NCBI RefSeq assembly: GCF_900113325.1
Contig: NZ_FOOY01000004.1
Coordinates: 159,116 to 223,115 of the forward strand
Source: Sporolactobacillus nakayamae
GTDB taxonomy: Bacteria; Bacillota; Bacilli; Bacillales; Sporolactobacillaceae
Length of the DNA stretch: 64,000 nt
Direction of reading: 5' to 3'
Below are positions 33,059 through 41,002 of the stretch, piece by piece (position 1 is the stretch's first letter; each line of letters opens with the position of its first letter). A model generated the notes under the pieces. That model was not told the DNA's origin. It ran no database searches and worked only from the letters and a program-made list of their open reading frames with translations. A program made the translations under genes and the position numbers.

Positions 33059-34379
33059 GGAACATGCGACGATCGAAGCAGAGCAAGCGGTTCTTGGATC
33101 AATATTGTATGACAATCAGCTGATGGACATGTGTTGGCTGACTGCAAATCATTTTTCAAAGGCAGCGCACAAGGTGATCTTCTCCGGATTCGAAGCATTG
33201 AATCTCAAGGAATTACCGATTGATCCGGTGACACTGGCAAAAGAGCTTGGGGACAAGCTGCAACAAACAGGCGGCATTGGTTATTTGGCCGAGCTGGTCA
33301 ACGGAATCGCAACGACTGCGAATTTTGAGTTTTACGAACGGATCCTGAACGATGCACGCAAGCTGCGTGAAGCCAGGACAAAAGTGAATCAATTTGTGAA
33401 CGCGCCAAGTACCGAGGGCATTGAAGAATTAGCAAAGTCGCTTGATGAAATCGTTGATACGCGTCCGATCGATGATGAGATGACCGATCGCGAAAGCATG
33501 ATGAATATCTATGATTCTCTCTTTGAGAAACGCGGCGACATTTCAGGTGTGCCGACTGGCATCACTGACTTAGATCGCATGACAAGCGGTCTGCAGGATG
33601 ATGATCTGATCATCGTCGCCGGCAGGCCATCCATGGGCAAGACGGCCTTCGCCTTGAATATTGCCAAGAGCTCAGCTGCGGATGATGTGGTGGTCGATCT
33701 GTTCAGCCTTGAAATGCCGAAAACGAAAATTCAGCAACGGCTGTTGTCCGCGATCGGGAACATCGATGCAGGAAAATGGCGCAATCCGGAACGGTTCATG
33801 AATGCCGGTGATGTAGAAAGTGTGATCAAAGGCATGGGCATCTATGAACAATGGTCGCTAGCAATACATGACCGGCCGTCACAGACTATTGCCAGTATGC
33901 GCGCAACCATTCGCAAGTCGATTAAGAAGCATCCGGATAAAAAACACTTGGCCATCATCGACTATTTGAGTTTTATCAAGATCACCGGAAAGTATGAACG
34001 CAGAGATTTGGCTATTGGAGCTGTCACAGGCGGTTTGAAACAGCTTGCCAGACGCTACCATCTGCCGATCATTCTTCTCGCTCAGCTGTCACGTGGCGTT
34101 GAATCTCGGCAAGATAAGCGGCCGATGCTCAGCGACTTGCGCGAATCCGGGAACATCGAGCAGGATGCGGATCTGATCTTGTTTTTATATCGCGATGACT
34201 ACTATAACCGCGAATCCGATAAGCAGAACATTGTTGAAATCATCATGGGAAAACAGCGCAATGGCCCAGTGGGGACCGTGGAAGCAGCATTTATCAAAGA
34301 GTATGCAAAGTTCGTAAACATCGATCGAAAGGCGGTGGCAGCTCATGCTCAGCAAGCAAGACCGAACGTTGATGATTGA
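33051..34379 (+). CDS. Replicative DNA helicase, DnaB family
   Basis: 442 residues with an N-terminal DnaB domain (ATIEAEQAVLGSILYDNQLM) and a RecA-like motor: Walker A GRPSMGKTAFALN near 195, Walker B LAIIDYLSFI, and sensor/arginine blocks ILLAQLSRGVESRQDKRPML and SDLRESGNIEQDADLILFLY. It unwinds phage DNA. Initiator, loader and helicase together make a self-sufficient module. Confidence 0.94.
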   Translation: MIEEHATIEAEQAVLGSILYDNQLMDMCWLTANHFSKAAHKVIFSGFEALNLKELPIDPVTLAKELGDKLQQTGGIGYLAELVNGIATTANFEFYERILNDARKLREARTKVNQFVNAPSTEGIEELAKSLDEIVDTRPIDDEMTDRESMMNIYDSLFEKRGDISGVPTGITDLDRMTSGLQDDDLIIVAGRPSMGKTAFALNIAKSSAADDVVVDLFSLEMPKTKIQQRLLSAIGNIDAGKWRNPERFMNAGDVESVIKGMGIYEQWSLAIHDRPSQTIASMRATIRKSIKKHPDKKHLAIIDYLSFIKITGKYERRDLAIGAVTGGLKQLARRYHLPIILLAQLSRGVESRQDKRPMLSDLRESGNIEQDADLILFLYRDDYYNRESDKQNIVEIIMGKQRNGPVGTVEAAFIKEYAKFVNIDRKAVAAHAQQARPNVDD

Positions 34380-34488
34380 TTTTCTAATCCTGGCCGAAGG
34401 CTGCACACGTGAGTTTTGGGAAAAGCAGCCGGACAAGCTTCTTCAGAAGAACTATGAAGAATGCTGCCTTTCTGAAGGCGGTGAGTGA
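34345..34488 (+). CDS. Small prophage protein
   Basis: 47 residues, MLSKQDRTLMIDFLILAEGC ... SEGGE; ATG after GGCGGTGG and overlapping the helicase 3' end. Unrecognised but in a tightly packed gene string. Confidence 0.5.
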   Translation: MLSKQDRTLMIDFLILAEGCTREFWEKQPDKLLQKNYEECCLSEGGE

Positions 34489-34635
34489 ATGAAAAAACGT
34501 GACCTGGTGTACTTGCAGAAAAAGGATGAAGGCGCATTGGTCTTCACATTCGAGTATCTCACATGGAAGCAAACGCGCGAGAGAATGCGTGATGGCTGGG
34601 AAGTTGCCAAAGGCGAAACGGATGTGAGCAGATGA
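34489..34635 (+). CDS. Small prophage protein
   Basis: 48 residues, MKKRDLVYLQKKDEGALVFT ... GETDVSR; starts right after the preceding stop and overlaps the next start (ATGA). Unrecognised. Confidence 0.5.
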   Translation: MKKRDLVYLQKKDEGALVFTFEYLTWKQTRERMRDGWEVAKGETDVSR

Positions 34636-34820
34636 TTTTCTTAATAGCATTGTGCCTCTTGGTGTTTATGATGCTGGCAAATGGAATGATGGCGATCGCA
34701 GTCTTAATTTGCGGGTCGATTCTGGCAAAGAGGAAACTGCGTGGGAAAAGGTCATTCAGTGAGGAGGGAGAGAGCGATGGACAGTCTGGTCTATCAAAAG
34801 AATTCGGCGATCGTAACTGA
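34632..34820 (+). CDS. Small membrane protein
   Basis: 62 residues with one long hydrophobic segment (2-32, possibly two helices) and a basic, then acidic cytoplasmic tail. It overlaps neighbours at both ends. Unrecognised. Confidence 0.55.
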   Translation: MIFLIALCLLVFMMLANGMMAIAVLICGSILAKRKLRGKRSFSEEGESDGQSGLSKEFGDRN

Positions 34821-35361
34821 TTCATTGACGATTGCCAAAGTGTTTCAGAAGCGCCATGACAAGGTTCTGCGCGATATCAAGAACCTATCATGTTCTGAGC
34901 AATTCAAAGTGCTCAATTTTGGAGAGTCGTCTTATTTCAATAAACAAGGTCGAAAAATGCCGCTTTATATCATCAAGGAAAATGGATTTTATATCCTTGC
35001 CATGGGATATACCGGTGACAAGGCAATGGCTTTTAAAGAGCAGTACATCAACGAATTTCAGAGGATGCGCACGATTTTGGAGAGCCGAAAAGAGCACCGG
35101 TTGACGCTCGTTTCAAAACAGCAGAATGCAATAAAGGATGCAGTCCGAACAAGAATCATGCTGCTTTATCCATCCGTTCGTGACAACGCCAGGAGAAAGT
35201 ATTACGCAAGAATTTACCAACAGCTGAAAGCAAAATGCGGTGTGGAATCCTATCGGGACATTAACAGTTTGGACTTTGATTTTGCAATGAAATTCATTCA
35301 GGATTGGGACTCACCAAAATTGGCGAGTGCAACCATAAGCGAAAACCTAGTGAAAGGATGA
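34777..35361 (+). CDS. Rha-family regulator with ORF6C domain
   Basis: 194 residues. The Rha N-terminal domain is clear (NSAIVTDSLTIAKVFQKRHD, then DKVLRDI), followed by the NKQGRKMPLYIIKENGFYIL block, and residues 105-180 match ORF6C (AVRTRIMLLYPSVRDNARRK). Such proteins are phage antirepressor- or regulator-like. GAGGAGGGAGA precedes the ATG at 34777. Confidence 0.85.
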   Translation: MDSLVYQKNSAIVTDSLTIAKVFQKRHDKVLRDIKNLSCSEQFKVLNFGESSYFNKQGRKMPLYIIKENGFYILAMGYTGDKAMAFKEQYINEFQRMRTILESRKEHRLTLVSKQQNAIKDAVRTRIMLLYPSVRDNARRKYYARIYQQLKAKCGVESYRDINSLDFDFAMKFIQDWDSPKLASATISENLVKG

Positions 35362-35366
35362 TTGAA

Positions 35367-35597
35367 ATGAGAAACACATTAGGCGATCTGAACAATCACC
35401 TGTTCGCGCAGCTCGAACGTTTGAGCGATGAAAACTTAACCAGTGAAGAACTGGAAGAGGAAATGAAACGTGCGAAGTCGATTACTGGCGTTGCTTCTCA
35501 AATTATTGCAAACGGCGCGCTGGTATTGGAAGCGAAAAAGGCAACGGAAGACAGTTTCCATGCAGATTCTCAGTTGCCAAAAATGCTGGAGGGATGA
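35367..35597 (+). CDS. Conserved small phage protein
   Basis: 76 residues (MRNTLGDLNNHLFAQLERLS ... KMLEG), a helical family commonly found before HNH or late regulator genes in Firmicutes phages. AAAGGATG precedes the ATG. Function unknown. Confidence 0.65.
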   Translation: MRNTLGDLNNHLFAQLERLSDENLTSEELEEEMKRAKSITGVASQIIANGALVLEAKKATEDSFHADSQLPKMLEG

Positions 35598-35598
35598 T

Positions 35599-36177
35599 AT
35601 GGCACGCTTATTTACCCCGGAACAAGACCAGTTCCTCAAAAACCATGTTAAAGGCATAGGGAACGCTGAACTTGCTACGATGCTAAATGAAAAGTTTGGC
35701 TTGTCGCTTACCCGGAAACAAGTGAAGGTCTACAAACGCAACCATGGTCTTAGCAGCGGTTTGAAAGGCTACTTTAAAAAAGGTCATGTACCTGCAAATA
35801 AAGGCACACATAACGGCGGTTGGGAACCGACTCAATTCAAAAAAGGATGTCGGCCACACAACTACATGCCGATCGGCACCGAATGTGTGAAAAGCGACGG
35901 TTACATTTGGGTTAAGATTGCGGATCCAGGAAAATGGAGACAAAAGCATTTGCTGCTTTGGGAACACGTAAACGGCCCGGTACCGAAAGGACATAAAATC
36001 ATTTTCGGCGATGGCGATCGTCGGAATGTCGATCTCAATAATTTAATTTTGGTGACGGACAAGCAGCTGGCCGTTTTAAACAGAAAAGGACTTATTCAGA
36101 ATGACGCTGAGTTGACCAGGACCGGGATCGTGCTTGCTGATTTGTTCAGCAAGATGCAAGAGCGAAAGCGCAGGTGA
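35599..36177 (+). CDS. HNH endonuclease (homing-type)
   Basis: 192 residues. An N-terminal DNA-binding region (LFTPEQDQFLKNHVKGIGNA ... VKVYKRNHGL) is followed by the HNH_3-type nuclease core, with WEHVNGPVPKGHKIIFGDGD and the RRNVDLNNLILVTDKQ end. It is free-standing and not needed for packaging (a separate HNH gene sits by the terminase). GGAGGGATGAT precedes the ATG. Confidence 0.85.
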   Translation: MARLFTPEQDQFLKNHVKGIGNAELATMLNEKFGLSLTRKQVKVYKRNHGLSSGLKGYFKKGHVPANKGTHNGGWEPTQFKKGCRPHNYMPIGTECVKSDGYIWVKIADPGKWRQKHLLLWEHVNGPVPKGHKIIFGDGDRRNVDLNNLILVTDKQLAVLNRKGLIQNDAELTRTGIVLADLFSKMQERKRR

Positions 36178-36200
36178 ATCTGATTGAAGGAGAGATATTA

Positions 36201-36407
36201 ATGGGCTTTTTAGAAGTTTTAACGATAATTTTTGTTATTTGTAAGTTGATCGGAGTATTAAGTTGGAGTTGGTGGATAGTTCTGTTGCCAGAAATCATTG
36301 CCGTTGCAATTTATATCATTTGGTTTGGTGTTTTTGGTTTAATTTTTGGTCGGACAAAAAGAAAGATTGACAAAGCATTTGATGATGATTTTTTCAAGAA
36401 GTGGTAA
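36201..36407 (+). CDS. Small membrane protein
   Basis: 68 residues with two helices (about 4-22 and 27-48; SWSWWIVLLPEIIAVAIYII) and a basic tail. A common small phage membrane protein of unknown role, sometimes mislabelled 'Fragile-X-F'. GAAGGAGAG precedes the ATG. Confidence 0.65.
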   Translation: MGFLEVLTIIFVICKLIGVLSWSWWIVLLPEIIAVAIYIIWFGVFGLIFGRTKRKIDKAFDDDFFKKW

Positions 36408-36476
36408 TGACGTAGTTGACACAAAAACGCAGATGTATTGAGATGCAAATTCTAATGCATCTGTGCTACATAAAAA

Positions 36477-36498
36477 AGGCTCGGATCCCTCCGAGCGA
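36477..36498 (-). terminator. Hairpin upstream of the XtrA-like gene
   Basis: GCTCGGA and TCCGAGC form a 7-bp stem. The T run is on the minus-strand side (CCTTTTTTATG), so it would end leftward transcripts; on the plus strand it may only pause or structure the leader. Confidence 0.45.
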
Positions 36499-36535
36499 CT
36501 TTGACAAGTTAATTCTACCATACGGAGGGATTATG

Positions 36536-36745
36536 ATGCTTCCTTTTAAAGAAATAAAAATTGATCCAAGGACTATGAAACTAGGACTTGATATTGATAT
36601 AATCAGGGGAAATAAACCATTTATTGTCGTTGTTGGTGACGGAAAAGCGAAACTCTATGATTTACCTGAGCATGGTGGACAAACTGTCGTAATGCATCAA
36701 GGAAGAATCAAACGCGTGAAGTCTGAGGACGGTGATGAATGGTAA
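36536..36745 (+). CDS. XtrA/YqaO-family protein
   Basis: 69 residues with the family core GKAKLYDLPEHGGQTVVMHQ, then GRIKRVK, as in XtrA of PBSX and YqaO of skin. Function unknown; the family usually lies in the region between replication and late regulation, as here. Tandem ATG codons at 36533 and 36536 follow CGGAGGGA. Confidence 0.75.
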   Translation: MLPFKEIKIDPRTMKLGLDIDIIRGNKPFIVVVGDGKAKLYDLPEHGGQTVVMHQGRIKRVKSEDGDEW

Positions 36746-36776
36746 GCGAACAATCAATTAAAAAGGATGCTTTAAT

Positions 36777-37886
36777 ATGAATATATGTGGGCTAGTAACA
36801 TATTATATTACATTAAATATTATATGGATTTTTATTTTGGAATTGTTTTTTGTTCTTATTTCAAATATAAATGCAAGCTTTCAATCAGAAATAAACAACA
36901 AACAACTAGATTATCTTTTGTCTAATAACTATTCTAAACTTGTTAAAAGTATTCGCTTTGAATATAGATTTGAAAATTTCACCTCACGTTTTTATAGTCC
37001 ACTGGGAAACATAAGAAGAGCAGATTATGATGTTAGGTCAGTCGCTGAATCATTGGTGAGCTACAATTCTTTTTATGAAGGATTCAAGTTAATTTGTTAT
37101 AGGCTAAACCCATTTCGTATTTTTAATATAGTCATAATTTTGTTGTCTGTATATTTAATTTTCGGATATCAATTTATACTAACTTGGATTGATTTTGCAT
37201 TTAATTTTATTTTGAAATGGAATAATTATTTTCCCACATTTTTGTCTTTGATTGCGATATTTATCACTGTAGTATATTCAAGTAAACACGGAAGGTTTAT
37301 TAGAACAAAAATAAAAATCAAAAGTTCTGATTTTGATGAATGTATGATGTTTAATAAGGAATTTAGTAATGCCGTTTTGGATTCATTAATATTTTCAATG
37401 TCGAACATAGATCATTTTATGGGTTATAGAAACATTCTCATCAATTCATTTACTAAGAACAATTTATTTGAAAAAAACTATAATCAGTTGAAAGGATTGC
37501 TCAATGATGTAAAGAATCTTGATGAACTAAAAGAAATAGTGAAAGAGAATCTTGGACATAAATTGAAATTTCCATTTCTTAAAGTTAAGAAAAATTATGT
37601 TTGTTATTTGCTAGATTCAAAATTCAATTCGTTTTCCGCAAAAAATATTGGTAATGATTATGTCGTGAGCACGATAGTTTGTGATAAAGAATATTTTATA
37701 AAAACTATTGATTTCTACATAAAGTATAATAAAAGCATGGAGCAGTTTCAGAGCAGTATTGATCAATTCGCTTTGTCACTTATTAGAGACATTGTATGCC
37801 TTAAAATGTATCTTGAAATAATCACCAAAGAGCTTCAAAAAGGAAATCTTGTGTCTTCTCTTTTTGAGAATGTATTTAAAAAATAG
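36777..37886 (+). CDS. AT-rich membrane protein of unknown function (candidate moron)
   Basis: 369 residues. Hydrophobic helices are at about 7-30 and at 115-135 and 148-168; the last pair flanks a short loop and is followed by a basic stretch (KHGRFIRTKIKIKSS). The C-terminal 200 residues are soluble and rich in Asn, Lys, Phe and Ile. DNA is far more AT-rich than on either side and its own terminator follows at 37.9 kb. AAAAAGGATG precedes the ATG. No family recognised. An added, self-contained gene between XtrA and the late regulator suggests a fitness or exclusion gene. Confidence 0.6.
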   Translation: MNICGLVTYYITLNIIWIFILELFFVLISNINASFQSEINNKQLDYLLSNNYSKLVKSIRFEYRFENFTSRFYSPLGNIRRADYDVRSVAESLVSYNSFYEGFKLICYRLNPFRIFNIVIILLSVYLIFGYQFILTWIDFAFNFILKWNNYFPTFLSLIAIFITVVYSSKHGRFIRTKIKIKSSDFDECMMFNKEFSNAVLDSLIFSMSNIDHFMGYRNILINSFTKNNLFEKNYNQLKGLLNDVKNLDELKEIVKENLGHKLKFPFLKVKKNYVCYLLDSKFNSFSAKNIGNDYVVSTIVCDKEYFIKTIDFYIKYNKSMEQFQSSIDQFALSLIRDIVCLKMYLEIITKELQKGNLVSSLFENVFKK

Positions 37887-37911
37887 TATATAAATCGTTC
37901 TACCAGCCAAC

Positions 37912-37965
37912 TGGAGGACACGGAATACGGTTAAAAGCCGTTATTCTGTGTCCTTTTTTATTTAT
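37912..37965 (+). terminator. Terminator after the AT-rich gene
   Basis: GGACACGGAATACGG and CCGTTATTCTGTGTCC form a long stem followed by TTTTTTATTT. Confidence 0.9.
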
Positions 37966-37984
37966 CAAAAAAGGAGTGTTCTTC

Positions 37985-38152
37985 ATGAATCGTTCCGAAA
38001 ATCTCAAGAAAAGTATCAGTTCAGACAGCAATCGTTCACGAAAACGGGGGTGTCGTTCTGAAAAAATGCCGCAGCACGTGATTGAGAACTTGATGGGTAT
38101 TCATGATCCGACATACAAGCGCGTCAAAGGTGGAGCATTCAAACAGAAGTGA
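37985..38152 (+). CDS. Small basic prophage protein
   Basis: 55 residues, very basic (MNRSENLKKSISSDSNRSRK ... GGAFKQK). AAAAAAGGAGTG precedes the ATG at 37985. Unrecognised; basic charge would suit nucleic-acid binding. Confidence 0.55.
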   Translation: MNRSENLKKSISSDSNRSRKRGCRSEKMPQHVIENLMGIHDPTYKRVKGGAFKQK

Positions 38153-38162
38153 GGTGTGTAAT

Positions 38163-38642
38163 TTGAGTGTACGAACAATGGTTTACGAATATAGGCGTTC
38201 TATAAGGCTTGCAAAGAAAGCTTATGCTTCGGCTCCGATTAAAGAAGATCCGAATAGCATAGAAAGAACGATCATTTCAGAAATGTTGAGTGACATGCAC
38301 TTTGCCCTGGCATGGATCCATTGCGGATTCAATCCTTATCATAAGTGCGGAGCTTATCGCAGATCAGAAGTTCAGTTCATGGATCCGGATTTGATGGATG
38401 CGATTGAGTTGGAATCAAAACCGCAAGATGCACGAGAGTTAAGCGATATGGAACGAATAGACATAAAGATTGCACTCTCAAAACTGACAGAACGCGAGAC
38501 AGATATTTATGTCATGCATCATGCTGAAATGTTGCCATTGGATGAGATAGCGGAGCTGCTGGGTGTCAAGAAAAGCACAGTCGCTACAACAATCAGACGG
38601 GCGCAAAAGAAAATCAATAAGGCGATAGGAGGCAGATCATGA
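38163..38642 (+). CDS. Late-gene sigma-like regulator
   Basis: 159 residues. The C-terminal third is a sigma region 4-type helix-turn-helix (LTERETDIYVMHHAEMLPLD, EIAELLGVKKSTVATTIRRA, then QKKIN), and the N-terminal part has the MVYEYRRSIRLAKKAY start of ArpU-related phage late regulators. It is placed just before the packaging/morphogenesis genes and probably drives their promoter in 39.18-39.36 kb. TTG at 38163 follows GAGGTG at 6 bases. Confidence 0.8.
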   Translation: MSVRTMVYEYRRSIRLAKKAYASAPIKEDPNSIERTIISEMLSDMHFALAWIHCGFNPYHKCGAYRRSEVQFMDPDLMDAIELESKPQDARELSDMERIDIKIALSKLTERETDIYVMHHAEMLPLDEIAELLGVKKSTVATTIRRAQKKINKAIGGRS

Positions 38643-39184
38643 ACGTTGTGCAGCCGATCCGGGACCAGGATAAAATCAATAAAATGTATGAGCATTTGAG
38701 AAGCAGATCCGAACGTGACTTTATGATCTTCTTGCTTGGCATCTGTGTTGGACTGCGAATATCTGATTTATTGCGGCTGAAGAAAGAGGATCTTTACAAA
38801 CCGCACATCACGATCATTGAGAAGAAAACAAAGAAGACCAAGCGCTTCAAGATTCCTGGCTACATCAAGAAGTATGTGGTGCCGTTTGCTGATCAGTTGA
38901 ACGATGGGGACTTTATCTTTAAAAGTCGGCAGGGCAAGAACAAACCGATCTGCAGATCAACAGCGTACAAGATTCTCAATGATGCAGCCAAGGCATGTCA
39001 CCTGCAAGAGATTGGCACGCACACGCTGCGGAAGACGTTTGGCTACCATCATTACAAGGTCAATCATGATGTGGCCATACTGCAGGAACTGTTCAATCAC
39101 TCGAAGCCAGAGATCACATTACGATACATCGGCATCACACAAGACCAGATTGATCGGTCTGTGGACAAGGTCAAATTAATCTAG
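38639..39184 (+). CDS. Minimal tyrosine recombinase (catalytic domain only)
   Basis: 181 residues covering only the catalytic domain: R40 (GLRISDLL), H128/R131 (HTLRKTFGYHHY), H154 (FNHSKPEIT) and Y163. There is no arm- or core-binding domain. Such short recombinases follow the late regulator in many Bacillus phages; they are not the lysogeny integrase, which is at 22.3 kb. Role unknown. It overlaps the regulator by 4 bases. Confidence 0.85.
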   Translation: MNVVQPIRDQDKINKMYEHLRSRSERDFMIFLLGICVGLRISDLLRLKKEDLYKPHITIIEKKTKKTKRFKIPGYIKKYVVPFADQLNDGDFIFKSRQGKNKPICRSTAYKILNDAAKACHLQEIGTHTLRKTFGYHHYKVNHDVAILQELFNHSKPEITLRYIGITQDQIDRSVDKVKLI

Positions 39185-39363
39185 CTTTCTACTCACTTCA
39201 CCACAATTACTATTAGCGTGAACTCATATCAAAAATATTTTTTAAGCCTGATAGATCAAGGGATTCAGCGATTCTGCGAGTTGAACAGAATAGGTATTGA
39301 GGTGAACTCGTCATACGAATTGCAGTATTAGTGAGAGGTTCTTTTTTAGGAGGCCAGTTAGAG

Positions 39364-39615
39364 ATGGGATTTTACAAACGTGGGTACATCGCCAAAAGTG
39401 AGCTTCCTGATGAAGCACTCAATATGTATCTTGGCGCAATGCAGAGATCCAGTCAGAGCGAATTAGCTGAATTGTTAGCTTACCTAGATCGATTGATCCG
39501 TATGCATGAACAAGGCATTACTTTAGCGAGTACTAATAACAGCGTGTTAGAACGGATCAAGGTTATGTGTAATGCGATTGAGGAAGTAATTAATCACGAT
39601 AGTAGTGAGAGCTAA
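39364..39615 (+). CDS. Small conserved prophage protein
   Basis: 83 residues, helical (GFYKRGYIAKSELPDEALNM ... SESS-like end). TAGGAGG is 10 bases upstream. It overlaps the HNH gene by one base. Unrecognised. Confidence 0.55.
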   Translation: MGFYKRGYIAKSELPDEALNMYLGAMQRSSQSELAELLAYLDRLIRMHEQGITLASTNNSVLERIKVMCNAIEEVINHDSSES

Positions 39616-39905
39616 TGCAACCATGGGCAGAGAAGTTCTATGCATCGACGCAATGGAGAAGGTGCAGGAATGCATACTTCAAGAAGAGGCATGGCATCTG
39701 TGAACGATGTGGCAAGCCTGGCAAGATTGTTCATCATAAGATCGTTCTTGATCCAGTGAACATCAATGATCCAATGATCACATTGAATGACATTCATTTT
39801 GAATTGCTTTGCCAGGAGTGCCATAACATTTTTCATAATGCTAAGTACGGGGTGACCATGAACGGTGTTCACTTCAATGAATATGGTGAATTGGTGCAGT
39901 CATAG
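39615..39905 (+). CDS. HNH endonuclease of the packaging module
   Basis: 96 residues with WRRCRNAYFKKRHGICERCG, KPGKIVHHKIVLDPV and LLCQECHN: two CxxC zinc knuckles and the His-His catalytic pair. Small HNH proteins beside the small terminase of HK97-type phages cooperate with terminase in cos cleavage, so cos packaging is likely. Confidence 0.88.
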   Translation: MQPWAEKFYASTQWRRCRNAYFKKRHGICERCGKPGKIVHHKIVLDPVNINDPMITLNDIHFELLCQECHNIFHNAKYGVTMNGVHFNEYGELVQS

Positions 39906-39933
39906 TACTTCTTAATCGAAGAGGTGAGGAATC

Positions 39934-40548
39934 ATGTGCATTGTTACATGGTGCGATAACAAGTCGCATCCAAGCGGCAGTGGATATTGTCGCCGTCATT
40001 ATGATCAGATCAGGAAATATGGAAAGGTTCTTAATGAACGCAATGCTCATAACAAGAATCAAATAGAATTTCACGATGATGTTGCAGATCTCATACTAAG
40101 AAATAATGATGGCAATGTGGTTGCCAAAGCATTGATTGATATTGAGGACATTCGTCTTGTGTCTAAATACAAGTGGTCATTAAAAGACAACGGCTATGTA
40201 AGAACTGTAATCAAGGGTAAAACGGTCTACCTGCATAGGTTATTAACTGCTGCAAAAAGTGGCGATGAGATAGATCATATCAATTTAAATAAGCTTGACA
40301 ATAGAAAAAAGAATTTAAGATTCTGTACACACGAGCAGAACTGTTGGAATAGATTCAGTGTAAATCATGGAGTATCAAAGTTAAAAAGAAATTTGAGAAA
40401 ACCATTTATAGCAACGATAACTGTCAGAGGGAAATCCATTTGGCTGGGCTATTATGCAACATTACATGAAGCAACAGTAGCAAGAGCAAAAGCAGAGGAA
40501 AAATACCATAAAGAATTTCGCTGTAATGTATCTATGCCGATGCTATAG
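39934..40548 (+). CDS. HNH/AP2 homing endonuclease
   Basis: 204 residues with three parts: an N-terminal zinc-ribbon-like segment (VTWCDNKSHPSGSGYCRRHY), an HNH_3 core (VYLHRLLTAAKSGDEIDHIN ... RKKNLRFCTHEQN) and a C-terminal AP2 DNA-binding domain (PFIATITVRGKSIWLGYYAT, LHEATVARAKAEEKYH). It splits the usual HNH-terminase pair and has more A/T-rich codons than the terminase genes, as expected of a free-standing homing gene. Confidence 0.85.
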   Translation: MCIVTWCDNKSHPSGSGYCRRHYDQIRKYGKVLNERNAHNKNQIEFHDDVADLILRNNDGNVVAKALIDIEDIRLVSKYKWSLKDNGYVRTVIKGKTVYLHRLLTAAKSGDEIDHINLNKLDNRKKNLRFCTHEQNCWNRFSVNHGVSKLKRNLRKPFIATITVRGKSIWLGYYATLHEATVARAKAEEKYHKEFRCNVSMPML

Positions 40549-40645
40549 CCCCCCCATTTTCTATTTTCTTCCTATGTCACCGTAACCGTTAGCCCCAGAT
40601 TAGAATGATACACGGGTCGTCCCACATGAGGGGGGGTCACATTTT

Positions 40646-41002
40646 ATGGCGAAATTGAGCAAGAAAAAACAAGATGAATTGATCAGTTCCGAGATTGAGC
40701 GACTTACCGAGATTTACAAGGATATCGCAGAGGATAAAAAGAAAGCGGCCCAGCGCTTAATTGAGCGGGTCGCTTTTATGACGATTACGCTTGAAATCCT
40801 TGAGGACACGATCAAAACAAAGGGTCCGACTTATTTGCTGGTCCAGGGGAGTCAGCGGATGCTGATTGAGAACCCGGCGCAGAAGTCGTACAACGCAATG
40901 ATCAATCGTTATACCGCGGCAATGGACAAGCTTATCAATCTCCTGCCTAAAGATGATGGCGATGAGGATGATGGATTCGATGAATTCGTGAACAGCCGAT
41001 GA
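40646..41002 (+). CDS. terS: Terminase small subunit (P27 family)
   Basis: 118 residues, helical, with the P27-type central block VAFMTITLEILEDTIKTKGP and the QKSYNAMINRYTAAMDKLIN end, then an acidic tail. It recognises phage DNA for packaging. Overlaps terL by 4 bases. The ribosome site GAGGGGGGGT is further upstream than usual. Confidence 0.85.
   Translation: MAKLSKKKQDELISSEIERLTEIYKDIAEDKKKAAQRLIERVAFMTITLEILEDTIKTKGPTYLLVQGSQRMLIENPAQKSYNAMINRYTAAMDKLINLLPKDDGDEDDGFDEFVNSR

Noticed and set aside
38639-39184. Second integrated element within the prophage marked by the minimal recombinase
   Set aside because: No flanking direct repeats or att-like duplication surrounds it, and the gene order around it is normal for Bacillus phages.
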